From assembly GCF_019599185.1 (NCBI RefSeq), contig NZ_JAIEUL010000008.1, positions 1-64,000 on the forward strand: a DNA stretch of 64,000 nt, read 5' to 3'. Every line of letters starts with the position of its first letter. Position 1 is the first letter of the stretch. The notes under the pieces were generated by a model, which saw only the letters and a list, made by a program, of their open reading frames with translations, was not told where the DNA came from and did not search any database. Origin of the DNA: Cryobacterium inferilacus. GTDB lineage: Bacteria; Actinomycetota; Actinomycetes; Actinomycetales; Microbacteriaceae. Positions 51,783 through 60,702 of this stretch are shown piece after piece. The position numbers and the translations under genes were made by a program.

Positions 51783-53114
51783 TCAGGCGCCCGCCGACAC
51801 GGGGGCGACGGGACCGGCCGCTGGCGGCTTGGCCGCGAGCATCCGTTCGAGTGCCACTCTGGCGTGCCCGGCGACGTCGTCGGCGACCGTGATGCGGTTG
51901 AGCACCTCTGCCGGCACGCCGTCGCCGCCGACGAGCGCCTCGAGTACCCAAGCCAGGTAGCCGGAGTGGATGCGGTACATGGTGCTGCACGGGCAGACCA
52001 CCGGATCAAGGCAGAAGATGGTGTGCTCGGGGTGCTGGGCGGCGAGGCGCTGCACGAGGTTGATCTCGGTGCCGATCGCGAACGTCGACCCGGCCGGGGC
52101 GGCCGCGATGGCCTTGGCGATGTAGTCGGTGGAGCCGTATTCGTCGGCGGCGTCGACGACGGCCATGGGGCACTCGGGGTGCACGATCACGCGCACGCCG
52201 GGGTGCTCGGCGCGGGCGGTGTCGATCTGGTCCACGGTGAAGCGGCGGTGCACGCTGCAGAAGCCGTGCCAGAGGATCACCCGCGAGTCCTCGAGTTCGG
52301 TCTCGGTGTTGCCGCCGAGGGGCTTGCGCGGGTTCCACATCGGCATCTGCTCCAGGGGCACGCCCATGGCCTTGGCCGTGTTGCGGCCCAGGTGCTGGTC
52401 GGGGAAGAACAAGACCCGCTGGCCGCGTTCGAAGGCCCACTCCAGCACGGTTTCGGCGTTGGAGGAGGTGCAGACGATGCCGCCGTGCTCGCCGCAGAAA
52501 CCCTTGAGGGCGGCGGAGGAGTTCATGTAGGTGACCGGGATCACGGGCACGCGACCTGAGGCATCCGGTTCGGTGCCGTAGAGCTCTTCGAGCTGCTCCC
52601 AGCACTCGGTGACGGAGTCGATGTCGGCCATGTCGGCCATCGAGCAGCCGGCGGCCAGGTTGGGCAGGATCACGGCCTGCTCCGGCGTCGAGAGCAGGTC
52701 GGCGGTTTCGGCCATGAAGTGCACACCGCAGAAGACGATGGCTTCGGCGTCCGGCTTGCTCTGGGTGGCGACGGCGAGCTGGAAGGAGTCGCCGATGAAG
52801 TCGGCGTGCTGGAGCACCTCTTCGCGCTGGTAGAAGTGTCCGAGCACCACGACACGGTCGCCGAGGGTGGCCTTGGCGGCGCGGATCCAGTCGCCCAGTT
52901 CGCCGTTGGACGCTGTGCGGTACTTGGCCGGCAGCTCGCCCTGGCGGGGAGAGCCGGTGGGGATGACATCGCCCATCGACGAGCCAGGACCGTAGCCTGG
53001 CTCCTTGGCGTCGAAGTACCAGGGATCGACGGCGAGGTCGGGCGTGCAGGTGCTGCCGTCGGTCTTGCCGGTGCTGATCAGACGGATGGTGCGGTCGACC
53101 GATGCGATGGTCAT
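51783..53114 (-). CDS. nadA: Quinolinate synthase
   Basis: A 443-residue [4Fe-4S] enzyme condensing iminoaspartate and dihydroxyacetone phosphate into quinolinate. VVVLGHFYQREEVLQHADFIGDSFQLA, IVFCGVHFMAETADLL (first cluster cysteine), NLAAGCSMADMA, YMNSSAALKGF, HPECPMAVVDAADE and CLDPVVCPCSTMYRI carry the conserved cysteines and substrate residues. It has an N-terminal extension of about 80 residues and a C-terminal Ala/Pro tail, typical of actinobacterial NadA. ATG at 53114 behind GAGGAGC overlaps the nrtR stop (ATGA). Confidence 0.95.
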   Translation of the reverse strand: MTIASVDRTIRLISTGKTDGSTCTPDLAVDPWYFDAKEPGYGPGSSMGDVIPTGSPRQGELPAKYRTASNGELGDWIRAAKATLGDRVVVLGHFYQREEVLQHADFIGDSFQLAVATQSKPDAEAIVFCGVHFMAETADLLSTPEQAVILPNLAAGCSMADMADIDSVTECWEQLEELYGTEPDASGRVPVIPVTYMNSSAALKGFCGEHGGIVCTSSNAETVLEWAFERGQRVLFFPDQHLGRNTAKAMGVPLEQMPMWNPRKPLGGNTETELEDSRVILWHGFCSVHRRFTVDQIDTARAEHPGVRVIVHPECPMAVVDAADEYGSTDYIAKAIAAAPAGSTFAIGTEINLVQRLAAQHPEHTIFCLDPVVCPCSTMYRIHSGYLAWVLEALVGGDGVPAEVLNRITVADDVAGHARVALERMLAAKPPAAGPVAPVSAGA

Positions 53115-53854
53115 GTCGTGCTCCTCGGGGGGTGCGGTGTGGATTGGAGGGGAGTGTCGTTCAGGCCGAGTGCCGGCGCGAGCGGGCCCTGTTCGGCGAG
53201 GGCCTGCAGGTCGTTGTACCGGTAGAGCCGGGGCGGCCGGTGCGGCACCCCGGCGAGCCGGAGACCGGTATCGACGACGGTGCCGGATGCCTCGATGGTG
53301 CGCCGGAAATTCGCCGGGTCAAGGGCGCGGCGCAGAACGGCCTCGTGCACGTCGCGCAGCTGGGCCAGGGTGAAGGTCTCGCCGAGGAAGGCGTGCGCGA
53401 TGCGGGAGTATTCCACCTTGGTGCGGAGGCGCCAGAGCGCGTAGTCGACGATCTGATTGTGATCGAAGGCCAGCGCCGGAAGGCGGTCGGCGGGGAACCA
53501 CTGCACGTTGTCGTCGACCGCGGCGAGGTCGGCCTCGCCGGATTGCACCAGCGCCCAGTAGACGACCGAGATCACCCGGTTGCCGGGGGAGCGGCCGACG
53601 TCGCCGAAGGTGTACAGCTGCTCGAGGTATTTGGGGGTGAGCCCCGTCGTCTCGCGCAGGGTGCGGGCGGCGGCCGCGGACATCTCTTCGTCGCTGGGCA
53701 GCCATCCGCCCGGCAGCGCCCAGAGGCCAAGGTGCGGCTCGCGAGTGCGGCGCACCAGCGGCAACCAGAGCGTCATGAAGCCGGACTCGAGGTCTGGCCG
53801 CAGAGCGAAGATGACCGTCGACACCGCGAGTGCGGGTGGCTGGATCTCGGTCAT
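53111..53854 (-). CDS. nrtR: NrtR-type Nudix transcriptional regulator of NAD synthesis
   Basis: A 247-residue protein with an N-terminal Nudix-like domain (ALAVSTVIFALRPD; LWALPGGWLPSDEEMSAAAARTLRETTGL) and a C-terminal winged helix (KVEYSRIAHAFLGETFTLAQLRDVHEAVLRRALDPANFRRTIEASG). The Nudix box is degenerate: REx2EE is read as RTLRETTG, so it binds ADP-ribose-type ligands rather than cleaving them. NrtR represses NAD genes; here it heads the nadA-nadB-nadC-nifS operon, and a TNAGAGTCA-N3-TGACTCTNA palindrome lies 15 bp upstream of its ATG. That agrees with known NrtR sites. Confidence 0.9.
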   Translation of the reverse strand: MTEIQPPALAVSTVIFALRPDLESGFMTLWLPLVRRTREPHLGLWALPGGWLPSDEEMSAAAARTLRETTGLTPKYLEQLYTFGDVGRSPGNRVISVVYWALVQSGEADLAAVDDNVQWFPADRLPALAFDHNQIVDYALWRLRTKVEYSRIAHAFLGETFTLAQLRDVHEAVLRRALDPANFRRTIEASGTVVDTGLRLAGVPHRPPRLYRYNDLQALAEQGPLAPALGLNDTPLQSTPHPPRSTT

Positions 53855-53869
53855 CGGAACATCCTCTAC

Positions 53870-53890
53870 TAAGAGTCAGTGTGACTCTAA
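53870..53890. promoter_or_regulatory. NrtR operator
   Basis: TAAGAGTCA, GTG, TGACTCTAA: arms of 9 bp match at 8 of 9 positions around a 3-bp centre, in the form of known actinobacterial NrtR sites (TGAC/GTCA core). It lies just upstream of nrtR, with a TATGAT-like box nearby, so it should repress the whole nrtR-nadABC-nifS transcript. Confidence 0.75.
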
Positions 53891-53978
53891 CGTGATGCCC
53901 ATCATATAGTCATTTTGACCAAAAGGAGAACCGCGCCCAGGGGCGCCCCGGTGCAGACGGCCGCTGATGGTCGCCGAT

Positions 53979-54734
53979 TCAGCGGTCCTCGGTGGGTCGT
54001 GGTGCGATGGCGGGGTTGGAGTGCCGGGCGCCATGCCCGGTCAGGCCCCACATTGTCACCCGGCCCATGGCCTCGAGCACGATGCCGCCGCTCATCTTGG
54101 AGCTGCCCAGGGTGCGTTCGACGAAGGTGATGGGAACCTCCACCACGCGCAGGCGAGCGCGCACGGCGTGCAGCAGCATGTCGATCTGGAAGCAGTAGCC
54201 GAGGCTGTCCACGCTGCCCAGCTGCATCCGTTCGAGCGCGTCCGAGCTGTATACCCGGTAGCCGCCGGTGACGTCGTGCTGCGGCAATCGCAACAGCAGG
54301 CGCGAATAGAGCGATCCGCCACGGGAGAGCATCCGGCGGTGCCACGGCCAGTTCTCCACCCGGCCGCCGGGGATCCAGCGGGACCCCATCACCACGTCGG
54401 CGCTGCCCGCTGCCGCGAGGAGGGCTGGCAGCTGCTCCGGCAGGTGCGACCCGTCGGCGTCGAGCTGAACCAGGTATTCGAAGCCGCGCTGCCGTGCCCA
54501 GATGAAGGCGTCGAGGTAGGCCGCTCCGAGGCCGTTCTTCGCGGTGCGGTGCAGCACGTGCACCAGGTCGTCGTCGGCGGCGAGACGGTCGGCGATGGCG
54601 CCGGTGCCGTCGGGGGAGGCGTCGTCCACGATGAGGACTTCGGCGTCGGGCACGCTGGCCCGCACGCGGCCCACGATCAGGCCGACGTTCTCGCGTTCGT
54701 TGTATGTGGGAATGATGACCACAGTGGCTGGCAT
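53979..54734 (-). CDS. Polyprenol phosphate mannosyltransferase (Ppm/Dpm1 type)
   Basis: A 251-residue GT-A glycosyltransferase of family 2. VVIIPTYNERENVGLIVGRV, LIVDDASPDGTGAIADRLA, RTAKNGLGAAYLDAF, LVQLDADGSHLPEQLPALL (the DxD-type site), and DVTGGYRVYSSDALER are the signatures of dolichol- or polyprenol-phosphate mannose synthases. It would load mannose on decaprenyl phosphate for wall glycolipids or protein O-mannosylation. It has no membrane or Lnt domain fused, unlike some mycobacterial Ppm1. It is followed by nothing on its strand until the NrtR locus. Confidence 0.9.
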   Translation of the reverse strand: MPATVVIIPTYNERENVGLIVGRVRASVPDAEVLIVDDASPDGTGAIADRLAADDDLVHVLHRTAKNGLGAAYLDAFIWARQRGFEYLVQLDADGSHLPEQLPALLAAAGSADVVMGSRWIPGGRVENWPWHRRMLSRGGSLYSRLLLRLPQHDVTGGYRVYSSDALERMQLGSVDSLGYCFQIDMLLHAVRARLRVVEVPITFVERTLGSSKMSGGIVLEAMGRVTMWGLTGHGARHSNPAIAPRPTEDR

Positions 54735-54818
54735 GAATCTACCTTGTCAGTTTGAAGATCGAACGGCGGGGCGCGGATGCTGTTGAAGAGTAGAACGCCC
54801 AGGTGAACGTTGACCCCG

Positions 54819-56198
54819 TCACCGGGTGTGTCGGGGGAGCCGAATCGTGACCGCAAGGCCGCCGCCGGTGTTGCGCAGCACGATAGTGCCATTGGCGCGT
54901 TCGACGATGGCGTGCACGATGGCCAGGCCGAGGCCCGAGCCGCCCGCACTGCTCGACCTGGCGTTGTCTGGGCGGGAGAACCTGTCGAAGGCCAACTCGA
55001 TGAAATCCTCTGGAAGGCCTGGGCCGGTGTCGACGACGGTGAGGAGGACGCCGTCGCCCTCGCGTCCGAGGGTGACGGTGATGCTGCCGTGCCCGCCCAT
55101 CGCGGTGGCGGCGTTGGAGATGAGGTTGTCGAGGAGCTGGCCGAGGTTCGTCCCCGAGATGCCGTACCGGCCCGTGTCGTCGTCGCCGTCAATGCGGTAG
55201 ACGACCTCGAGTTCCTGACCGGCTCGCATGACCCTGGCCCGGTCGACCGAGGCCGTGATCTCTCCGACGAGCTCAGCCCAGTCGGTCTCCGGCGGCACCT
55301 GTTCGCTCTCCAGCTTGCTCAGCTCGAGCAGGTTGGTGGCCAGCCGGCTGAGCCGTTCCGCGGTGACCGCGGCGTCGCGGATGTCCCGCTCCAGCGCCGG
55401 GGCATCCCCGGAATCCAGGTGGGCCAGTTCAAGCTGGGCGCGGAGTACGGCGAGCGGGGTACGCAACTCGTGGCTCGCATCCGATACGATCTGCTTCTCG
55501 CGATCGACACCGCGCCGCAGCCGCTCGATGAAGACGTTCAGGGTACGGGCGAGCCGGCTCACCTCGTCGTGTCCGGCGGGTACGCGCAGTTGGGCAGACG
55601 ATCCGGTGGCGCTCAGGCTTTCGGCCTCTTCGCGCAGCCGGGTGACCGGGCGCAGGGCCGCCCCGGTGAGCAGCCAGGACGCCCAGCCGAACCCGATTGT
55701 GAGAACCAGGGTTCCCAGGGTCAGCACCCCGGTGAGCTCGTCGAGCAGCAACCCGGATGACTGCTGGCTGCGGGCGGCGACGACCACCCAGTCGCCGCCG
55801 TCCGTGTTCACCGTGGTGGCCGAGACCAGGTACGCCGCCGCCGGGGTGTCCACGGTCTGCGGGTCTGGGCCGAGGTCGGCCAGGGCCTCGAGCTGCCGGT
55901 CGAGGCTGCGCGGCAGCGACGTCTTGCGCACGGTGCCGCCGGGGTCGACGATGGCGAGCAGCTGGCCCTCTGAGGCGGCCTCGATGGCGTCGGTCGGTGC
56001 GGCGGCCAGCTGGCTGATCCAGGGCTCGGCATCGTTTTGCAGCATGGTCTCGTTCGTCTCCGTGAGGATCGACTCGACCTCGAGACGGAAGAAGAACGCG
56101 GCGATGCTGAACAGCACGGTCGCGACGATCAGGCTGCCGGCGGTGATCCGGGCCCGGATCGACAGGGGGCGTAGCCATCGGCGGCGAAACGGCTTCAC
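54819..56198 (-). CDS. Sensor histidine kinase
   Basis: A roughly 459-residue two-component sensor. A membrane helix near residue 15-40 (SIRARITAGSLIVATVLFSIAAFFF), an extracytoplasmic sensing domain, a second helix near 155-180 (LTLGTLVLTIGFGWASWLL), a HAMP domain, the phosphoacceptor box SDASHELRTPLAVLRAQLELAH (His near 245), and an ATPase domain with LDNLISNAATAMG and DTGPGLP and GGSGLGLAIVHAIV. Start GTG at 56198 overlaps the response regulator end in a different frame; GAGGCGG is upstream. The partner regulator gene is just upstream. Stimulus unknown. Confidence 0.9.
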   Translation of the reverse strand: MKPFRRRWLRPLSIRARITAGSLIVATVLFSIAAFFFRLEVESILTETNETMLQNDAEPWISQLAAAPTDAIEAASEGQLLAIVDPGGTVRKTSLPRSLDRQLEALADLGPDPQTVDTPAAAYLVSATTVNTDGGDWVVVAARSQQSSGLLLDELTGVLTLGTLVLTIGFGWASWLLTGAALRPVTRLREEAESLSATGSSAQLRVPAGHDEVSRLARTLNVFIERLRRGVDREKQIVSDASHELRTPLAVLRAQLELAHLDSGDAPALERDIRDAAVTAERLSRLATNLLELSKLESEQVPPETDWAELVGEITASVDRARVMRAGQELEVVYRIDGDDDTGRYGISGTNLGQLLDNLISNAATAMGGHGSITVTLGREGDGVLLTVVDTGPGLPEDFIELAFDRFSRPDNARSSSAGGSGLGLAIVHAIVERANGTIVLRNTGGGLAVTIRLPRHTR

Positions 56199-56211
56199 CG
56201 GCCGTGCCGCC

Positions 56212-56886
56212 TCATTCGACGAGCTCCACGGCGTAGCCGGCTCCGCGCACGGTGACGATGCGCACGCCGGCGGCATCCGTGTCGATCTTGCGGCGCAGGT
56301 AGCTGATGTACTGGTCGACGATGTTGGGATCGATGTGGTCGGTGCCGTTCCAGATCTCCTCGAGGATGGTGGTGCGATCCACGGTGCTGCCGGCTCGGCT
56401 GCAGAGCAGCCGGAGCAGGGCGACCTCCTTGGGGCTCATCGAGACCGGCCGGCCGGCCACGGTGACGCGCAGGTCGCGGGAATCCAGCACGAGGTTGCCG
56501 ATCTCCACCGTGAGTGGGGCGCCCATGGAGTGCCGGCGTAGGAGCGCACGCACCCGGGCGGAGAGTTCGGCGAACGCGAACGGCTTGGTGAGGTAGTCGT
56601 CCGCGCCGCTGTCGAGGCCGAAGACCCGGTCATCGACGGTGTCCCTGGCGGTGAGCAGCAGCACGGGCATCGTGCTGCCCGATTCACGGATGCGCCGGCA
56701 GATTTCGAAGCCGGACATCTGCGGCAGCATCACGTCGATGGCCGCCAGGCCGAAGCCGTCCCCGGACAGCGCGATCAGCGCATCGACACCGTTGGACACC
56801 CGGGTGGTCCCGTACCCCTCTGCCTGCAGTCCTCGTTCGATGAGTGCGCCCATCTGGTCATCGTCTTCCACGACCAAGATCTTCAT
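56212..56886 (-). CDS. OmpR/PhoB-type response regulator
   Basis: A 224-residue regulator: receiver domain MKILVVEDDDQMGALIERGLQAEGY with the phospho-acceptor Asp in GLAAIDVMLPQMSGFE near residue 52, LLLTARDTVDDRVFGLDSGADDYLTKPFAFAEL with the conserved Lys, then a winged-helix DNA-binding domain with SPKEVALLRLLCSRAGSTVDRTTILEEIW and VDQYISYLRRKI. It works with the histidine kinase encoded next. Target genes unknown. Confidence 0.93.
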   Translation of the reverse strand: MKILVVEDDDQMGALIERGLQAEGYGTTRVSNGVDALIALSGDGFGLAAIDVMLPQMSGFEICRRIRESGSTMPVLLLTARDTVDDRVFGLDSGADDYLTKPFAFAELSARVRALLRRHSMGAPLTVEIGNLVLDSRDLRVTVAGRPVSMSPKEVALLRLLCSRAGSTVDRTTILEEIWNGTDHIDPNIVDQYISYLRRKIDTDAAGVRIVTVRGAGYAVELVE

Positions 56887-56992
56887 TCGGCCACCCTTCG
56901 CTCACCTCAGGTTCTCATGCTGACACGTTGCCCCGCGAACTGCTTGCGACCGGCCGCCGCACTGGCTGGGAACCCGCCGGTAGGCTGACGCC

Positions 56993-57823
56993 ATGGTGGA
57001 ATCGAGCAGCCCAGGCGACCTCGGCGTGGCGGTGGCGCAGTTCGCGCCAGGCACCGACCCGTCGGTGAACCTGGCCCAGATGCGCACACTGGCCCAGACC
57101 GCGCGGTCCCGCGGGGCGCGCCTGGTGGTCTTCCCCGAGTATTCGTCGTTCTTCGAGGGCGCGCTCGGTGAAGCCTCCCTGGCGGCCGCCGAGGAGCTGG
57201 ACGGCCCCTTTGTCACGGCGCTGGCCCGGCTGGCCGTCGACCTCGACCTGCACATCGTGGCGGGGCTTCTGGAGAGCAGCCCAGACCCGACCCGGGTGCA
57301 GAACACCATCGTCGCCATCGACCCGACCGGCGGAATCGTGGCCCGGTACCGCAAGCTGCACCTCTATGACGCCTTCGGGTCGCGGGAGTCGGACCGGGTG
57401 CGGGCCGGCGCGATCGAGGCGCCAGAGACGTTCCAGGTGGCGGGCTTCACCGTGGGCTTGCAGACCTGTTACGACATCCGGTTCCCCGAGGTGACCCGCA
57501 GGTTGGTCGACGCCGGTGCCGACCTCGTGCTCGTGCCGGCCGAGTGGGTGCCCGGCCCGCTCAAGGAGCAGCACTGGCGCACCCTCGTCACGGCCCGCGC
57601 GTTGGAGAACACGATCTACCTGGCCGCCGCCGACCACGCCCCGCCCGGCGGGGTGGGGGCGAGTATGGTGGTTGATCCAATGGGGGTGGAGCTGGCCACG
57701 CTCGGGGTGACGACGGATGTCGCGCTCGCGTGGATTTCACACACCCGGCTGGCCGAGGTTCGCCGCATCAACCCGGCTCTGGCTCTGCGCCGGTTCGGAG
57801 TCGTCCCTGTGCCCGAGGACTGA
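56993..57823 (+). CDS. Carbon-nitrogen hydrolase (nitrilase superfamily)
   Basis: A 276-residue amidase-like hydrolase with the Glu-Lys-Cys triad: LVVFPEYSSFF (Glu near residue 48), VARYRKLHLYDAFG (Lys near 123), and GLQTCYDIRFPEVTR (Cys near 157). The LALRRF and SMVVDPMG strings are typical of the omega-amidase/YafV-like group. It hydrolyses amide bonds in small compounds; substrate is unclear, possible omega-amidase or deaminated-glutathione amidase. ATG at 56993, 107 bp from the divergent response regulator start. It is convergent with the DUF7882 gene. Confidence 0.85.
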   Translation: MVESSSPGDLGVAVAQFAPGTDPSVNLAQMRTLAQTARSRGARLVVFPEYSSFFEGALGEASLAAAEELDGPFVTALARLAVDLDLHIVAGLLESSPDPTRVQNTIVAIDPTGGIVARYRKLHLYDAFGSRESDRVRAGAIEAPETFQVAGFTVGLQTCYDIRFPEVTRRLVDAGADLVLVPAEWVPGPLKEQHWRTLVTARALENTIYLAAADHAPPGGVGASMVVDPMGVELATLGVTTDVALAWISHTRLAEVRRINPALALRRFGVVPVPED

Positions 57824-57828
57824 CGCGG

Positions 57829-57855
57829 CCTACTCCGCCTACTCCGCCTACTCCG
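57829..57855. repeat. Three 9-bp tandem repeats at the end of the DUF7882 gene
   Basis: CCTACTCCG three times in a row. Read on the minus strand the unit holds a TAG in the DUF7882 frame, so the three units give three successive in-frame stop codons; the first one reached, at 57850-57848, ends the protein. Confidence 0.7.
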
Positions 57856-58243
57856 GCGAGGCGATCGACGACTTCGGCAGCGTCGCCGCAGACTTGACCG
57901 CGAACGACACCTCGGTGCCGCCGGAGTGCCCGGAGTGCCCGGAGTCGACACAGCGTTCCTCACTGGTGGCGATGAGCCCCTGGGAGCTGTTCGCCGAGCG
58001 AGTCAATTGCGCGATCCAGTCCGGATTGAGGGTGGGGGTATGGCCGCCGGTGAACTTGAAGTACAGCGGAATCGCCGGATTCATCCACGCCGAACTGCGC
58101 CCGTCACCAACCTCGACGGCGTTGCGCCACGAGAACAGGAAGCTCTCACCTCGACGGAGTTTCTGCACGATCACAACCTGCAGGTGCGTCAGGATTCTGT
58201 CGTCAAACTCCACAACGACCCGGTCATACGACAGGGTTCCCAT
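57848..58243 (-). CDS. DUF7882-like protein
   Basis: A 131-residue protein beginning MGTLSYDRVVVEFDDRILTH, with VVIVQKLRRGESFLFSW, then RSSAWMNPAIPLYFKFTGGHTPTLNPDWIAQLTRSANSSQGLI. I recognise this as the small protein family common in Microbacteriaceae and often mis-named ATP-dependent DNA ligase; function unknown. The C-terminal 30 residues carry Ser/Gly/His repeats (DSGHSGHSGG). ATG at 58243. It ends in a tandem repeat convergent with the nitrilase-type gene. Presence supports assignment of the host to Microbacteriaceae. Confidence 0.8.
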   Translation of the reverse strand: MGTLSYDRVVVEFDDRILTHLQVVIVQKLRRGESFLFSWRNAVEVGDGRSSAWMNPAIPLYFKFTGGHTPTLNPDWIAQLTRSANSSQGLIATSEERCVDSGHSGHSGGTEVSFAVKSAATLPKSSIASPE

Positions 58244-58393
58244 GAGCTGTCACGTTCACTTTCACTTGTGTGGTGCGCGGTGCCGGGAACGGGTGGGAGC
58301 GGTGATGGGTCACTGACAGAAGAACCGGAGTATTTGTCAATTCTCCTCCGTTGCGGTGCAAAGAGCAAGCGATTCGGCGAATGATCGAGACCG

Positions 58394-59356
58394 TCACGGC
58401 CGGGCCGGCCACACGCCGCGCAGAGCGGCGAGCGGGCGCTCGATGTGCCCGAAATGACCGGTGTCGGCGAGCTCGGTCACCGCGAAATCGGCGATGACCG
58501 CGGCCATCCGCCGATCGTCACCTGTCGTGACGAAGACGTCACGGTCACCGTGCACGGCCCGAACCGGGCACACGATGCGGGCCCACGACCGGTCGGCGTC
58601 GTAGCGCCCGGCCAGGGCCGCGGCCAGTGCGAACGCGCGCGGCCGGGCCTCGGCGGCCAGCGCGTCGACGACGGTGGCGTCGATCCTGTCGGTGTGGGCG
58701 AACAGCGGTGCTACGAGAGCCCGCATCAGGCCACGTCGGTGCAGCGCGCCGACCAGCCCGCGGCCCTCGTCGCGGAGACCCGCCAGCGCCCGCATCACAC
58801 CGAGCAGACCCGTGAACCCGGGCAGCACGGCCAGTCCAGCCCACGGCTGCCGGGCGCTCGCGATCACGCCGTATGTGGTCGCGGACACCAGGCCCACATG
58901 CTCGGTGCGGTCGGGGGCGCTCGCCGCGAGCTCCAGTGCCACGAACCCACCGAGTGAGTGGCCGATGACCCGCCACCGCTGATAGCCCAGGAACTGTGCG
59001 ATGTCCGCCACGTCGACGGCCAGGGCCTGAATGGTTTCCGTGGCGGCGTCCTCGGGCAGCGGGGTGTCGCCCCAACCGGGCAGATCGGGAATCACGACGT
59101 CCCGCAGCGGGGCAGCGTCGCCCTGGTCAGCGGCCTCGAGCACGGGCGTCCAGGTGGTCCACGATCCGGCCGCACCGTGCAGCAGGATGGTCGCCACCGG
59201 CCCACCGGCTCGGCCGTGCCGCACGGTGACCGGGCCGAGCGCGGTGGGGATCAGACTGGTGTGCAGGCCCCATCTTGTCGGGTCGCCGCCCAGCGGAAAC
59301 GGGCTGTAGTCCGTTTCGGTGGCGATGGTGACCGGTTCGGCCGTGGGGATGCGCAT
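58394..59356 (-). CDS. Alpha/beta-fold hydrolase
   Basis: A serine hydrolase of the alpha/beta fold, about 320 residues from ATG at 59356; an in-frame start at 59506 would add 50 Pro-rich residues. ATILLHGAAGSWTTWTPVLEAA gives the oxyanion HG, VIGHSLGGFVALELAASAP gives the nucleophile (GHSLGG), and the acid and histidine lie near HGDRDVFVT and ELADTGHFGHIERP. Substrate unknown; esterase or lipase-like. It is divergent from the OYE gene by about 190 bp. Confidence 0.82.
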   Translation of the reverse strand: MRIPTAEPVTIATETDYSPFPLGGDPTRWGLHTSLIPTALGPVTVRHGRAGGPVATILLHGAAGSWTTWTPVLEAADQGDAAPLRDVVIPDLPGWGDTPLPEDAATETIQALAVDVADIAQFLGYQRWRVIGHSLGGFVALELAASAPDRTEHVGLVSATTYGVIASARQPWAGLAVLPGFTGLLGVMRALAGLRDEGRGLVGALHRRGLMRALVAPLFAHTDRIDATVVDALAAEARPRAFALAAALAGRYDADRSWARIVCPVRAVHGDRDVFVTTGDDRRMAAVIADFAVTELADTGHFGHIERPLAALRGVWPARP

Positions 59357-59544
59357 ATCCAGGGTTCGTCGCCGCGCAGGGTCCGGATTGCCCGCCGGGT
59401 GAGTCTGGCCGAGGCCTGGCCGTTCTGGCGAACCCGGAATAGCCGGAGGGGCTGCACTGTTGCCAGAACGGGACGCGGATTCGTCGGCGCTGAATTGATC
59501 GTGCACGCACCGCGCCCATCCCCACCATCTACAAGGAGCACTAC

Positions 59545-60618
59545 GTGAGTCTTTTCACCCCGCTGACACTCGGCGCCCTCGACCTGCCCAACCGACTGGT
59601 GATGGCACCCCTGACCCGGATGCGTTCCGGCGTTGAGGGCATCCCCGGGGCACTGAACGTGGAGCACTACGGACAGCGGGCGACCCTCGGGCTCATCGTG
59701 TCTGAGGGCGTCTACCCCGACCAGGCCGGGCAAGGCTTCCCTGGCCAGCCCGGGCTGGTCACGCCCGATCAGATCGCCGGTTGGGCCAAGGTGGCCGACG
59801 CCGTGCACGCGGCCGGCGGCCGCATCGTCGCGCAGGTCATGCATGCCGGCCGGGTCACCCACGAGGAGACCAACGGCGGCCTCACCGTCGTCGCCCCGAG
59901 CGCCATTGCGATCCAGGGCGAGAGCCACACCTACAAGGGCAAGCTGCCCTACCCCGTGCCGCACGCGCTCACGGCCGATGAACTGCCCGGCATCATCGCC
60001 GGCTTCGTGCAGGCCTCCCGCAACGCCATCTCGGCCGGACTCGACGGTGTCGAGATCCACGGTGCCAACGGGTACCTCCTGCACGAGTTCCTCTCCCCGG
60101 CATCGAACGTGCGCGACGACGTCTACGGCGGCTCGCCCGAGAACCGGGCCCGGTTTGTGATCGAGCTGGCCACGGCCGTGGCGGCCGCGATCGGCGCCGA
60201 CCGGGTCGGCATCCGTATCTCGCCCGAGCACAACATTCAGGATGCGGTCGAGACCGACTCCGCCGATGTGCTGGCCACCTATGGTGCGCTGGTTGACGGC
60301 CTGGCGCCGCTCGGCCTGGCCTACCTCAGCGTGCTGCACCAGGATCCCGCCGGCGAGCTCGTGCAGACCCTCCGCACCCGCTTCGGTGGACCGCTGCTGG
60401 TGAACTCGGGCTTCGGCACCGTTACCACCCGTGACGAGGCCGCGGCGATGCTGGCCGACGGCCACGGCGATGGCGTGGTCGTGGGCCGCGCCGTGATCGC
60501 GAACCCCGACCTGGTGCGCCGCTGGCTCGAGGACCTGCCGCTGAACGAGCCCAACCCGCTGACGTTCTACGGCCCGGATGCCGTGGGGTACACCGACTAC
60601 CCGGCCTACGCCGGCTAA
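59545..60618 (+). CDS. Alkene reductase / old yellow enzyme
   Basis: A 357-residue FMN oxidoreductase of the OYE class that reduces activated C=C or nitro groups with NAD(P)H. LFTPLTLGALDLPNRLVMAPLTRMRS, QVMHAGRVTH, IEIHGANGYLLHEFLSP-type EIHGANGYLLHEFL, YGGSPENRARF and the C-terminal VVVGRAVIANPDLVRRWL are present. XenB/NemA-type homologues degrade nitro-esters. Start GTG at 59545 with AAGGAG 6 nt upstream. A perfect hairpin follows. Confidence 0.92.
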   Translation: MSLFTPLTLGALDLPNRLVMAPLTRMRSGVEGIPGALNVEHYGQRATLGLIVSEGVYPDQAGQGFPGQPGLVTPDQIAGWAKVADAVHAAGGRIVAQVMHAGRVTHEETNGGLTVVAPSAIAIQGESHTYKGKLPYPVPHALTADELPGIIAGFVQASRNAISAGLDGVEIHGANGYLLHEFLSPASNVRDDVYGGSPENRARFVIELATAVAAAIGADRVGIRISPEHNIQDAVETDSADVLATYGALVDGLAPLGLAYLSVLHQDPAGELVQTLRTRFGGPLLVNSGFGTVTTRDEAAAMLADGHGDGVVVGRAVIANPDLVRRWLEDLPLNEPNPLTFYGPDAVGYTDYPAYAG

Positions 60619-60631
60619 GTCCCGCCGAGTT

Positions 60632-60672
60632 GCCAAACTGCCCCATGAACCTCGTTCATGGGGCAGTTTGGC
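60632..60672. terminator. Perfect 19-bp hairpin between OYE and aminotransferase genes
   Basis: GCCAAACTGCCCCATGAAC and its reverse complement separated only by CTC. It lies 13 bp after the OYE stop, between convergent genes, so it should end both transcripts. Confidence 0.85.
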
Positions 60673-60702
60673 GTCAGTCGACGCTGTTGTGGCGTGTGGC
60701 GG

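Noticed and set aside
53840-53900. NrtR gene as a working Nudix hydrolase
   Set aside because: The Nudix glutamates are not all kept and a winged helix is fused, so a regulator fits better.
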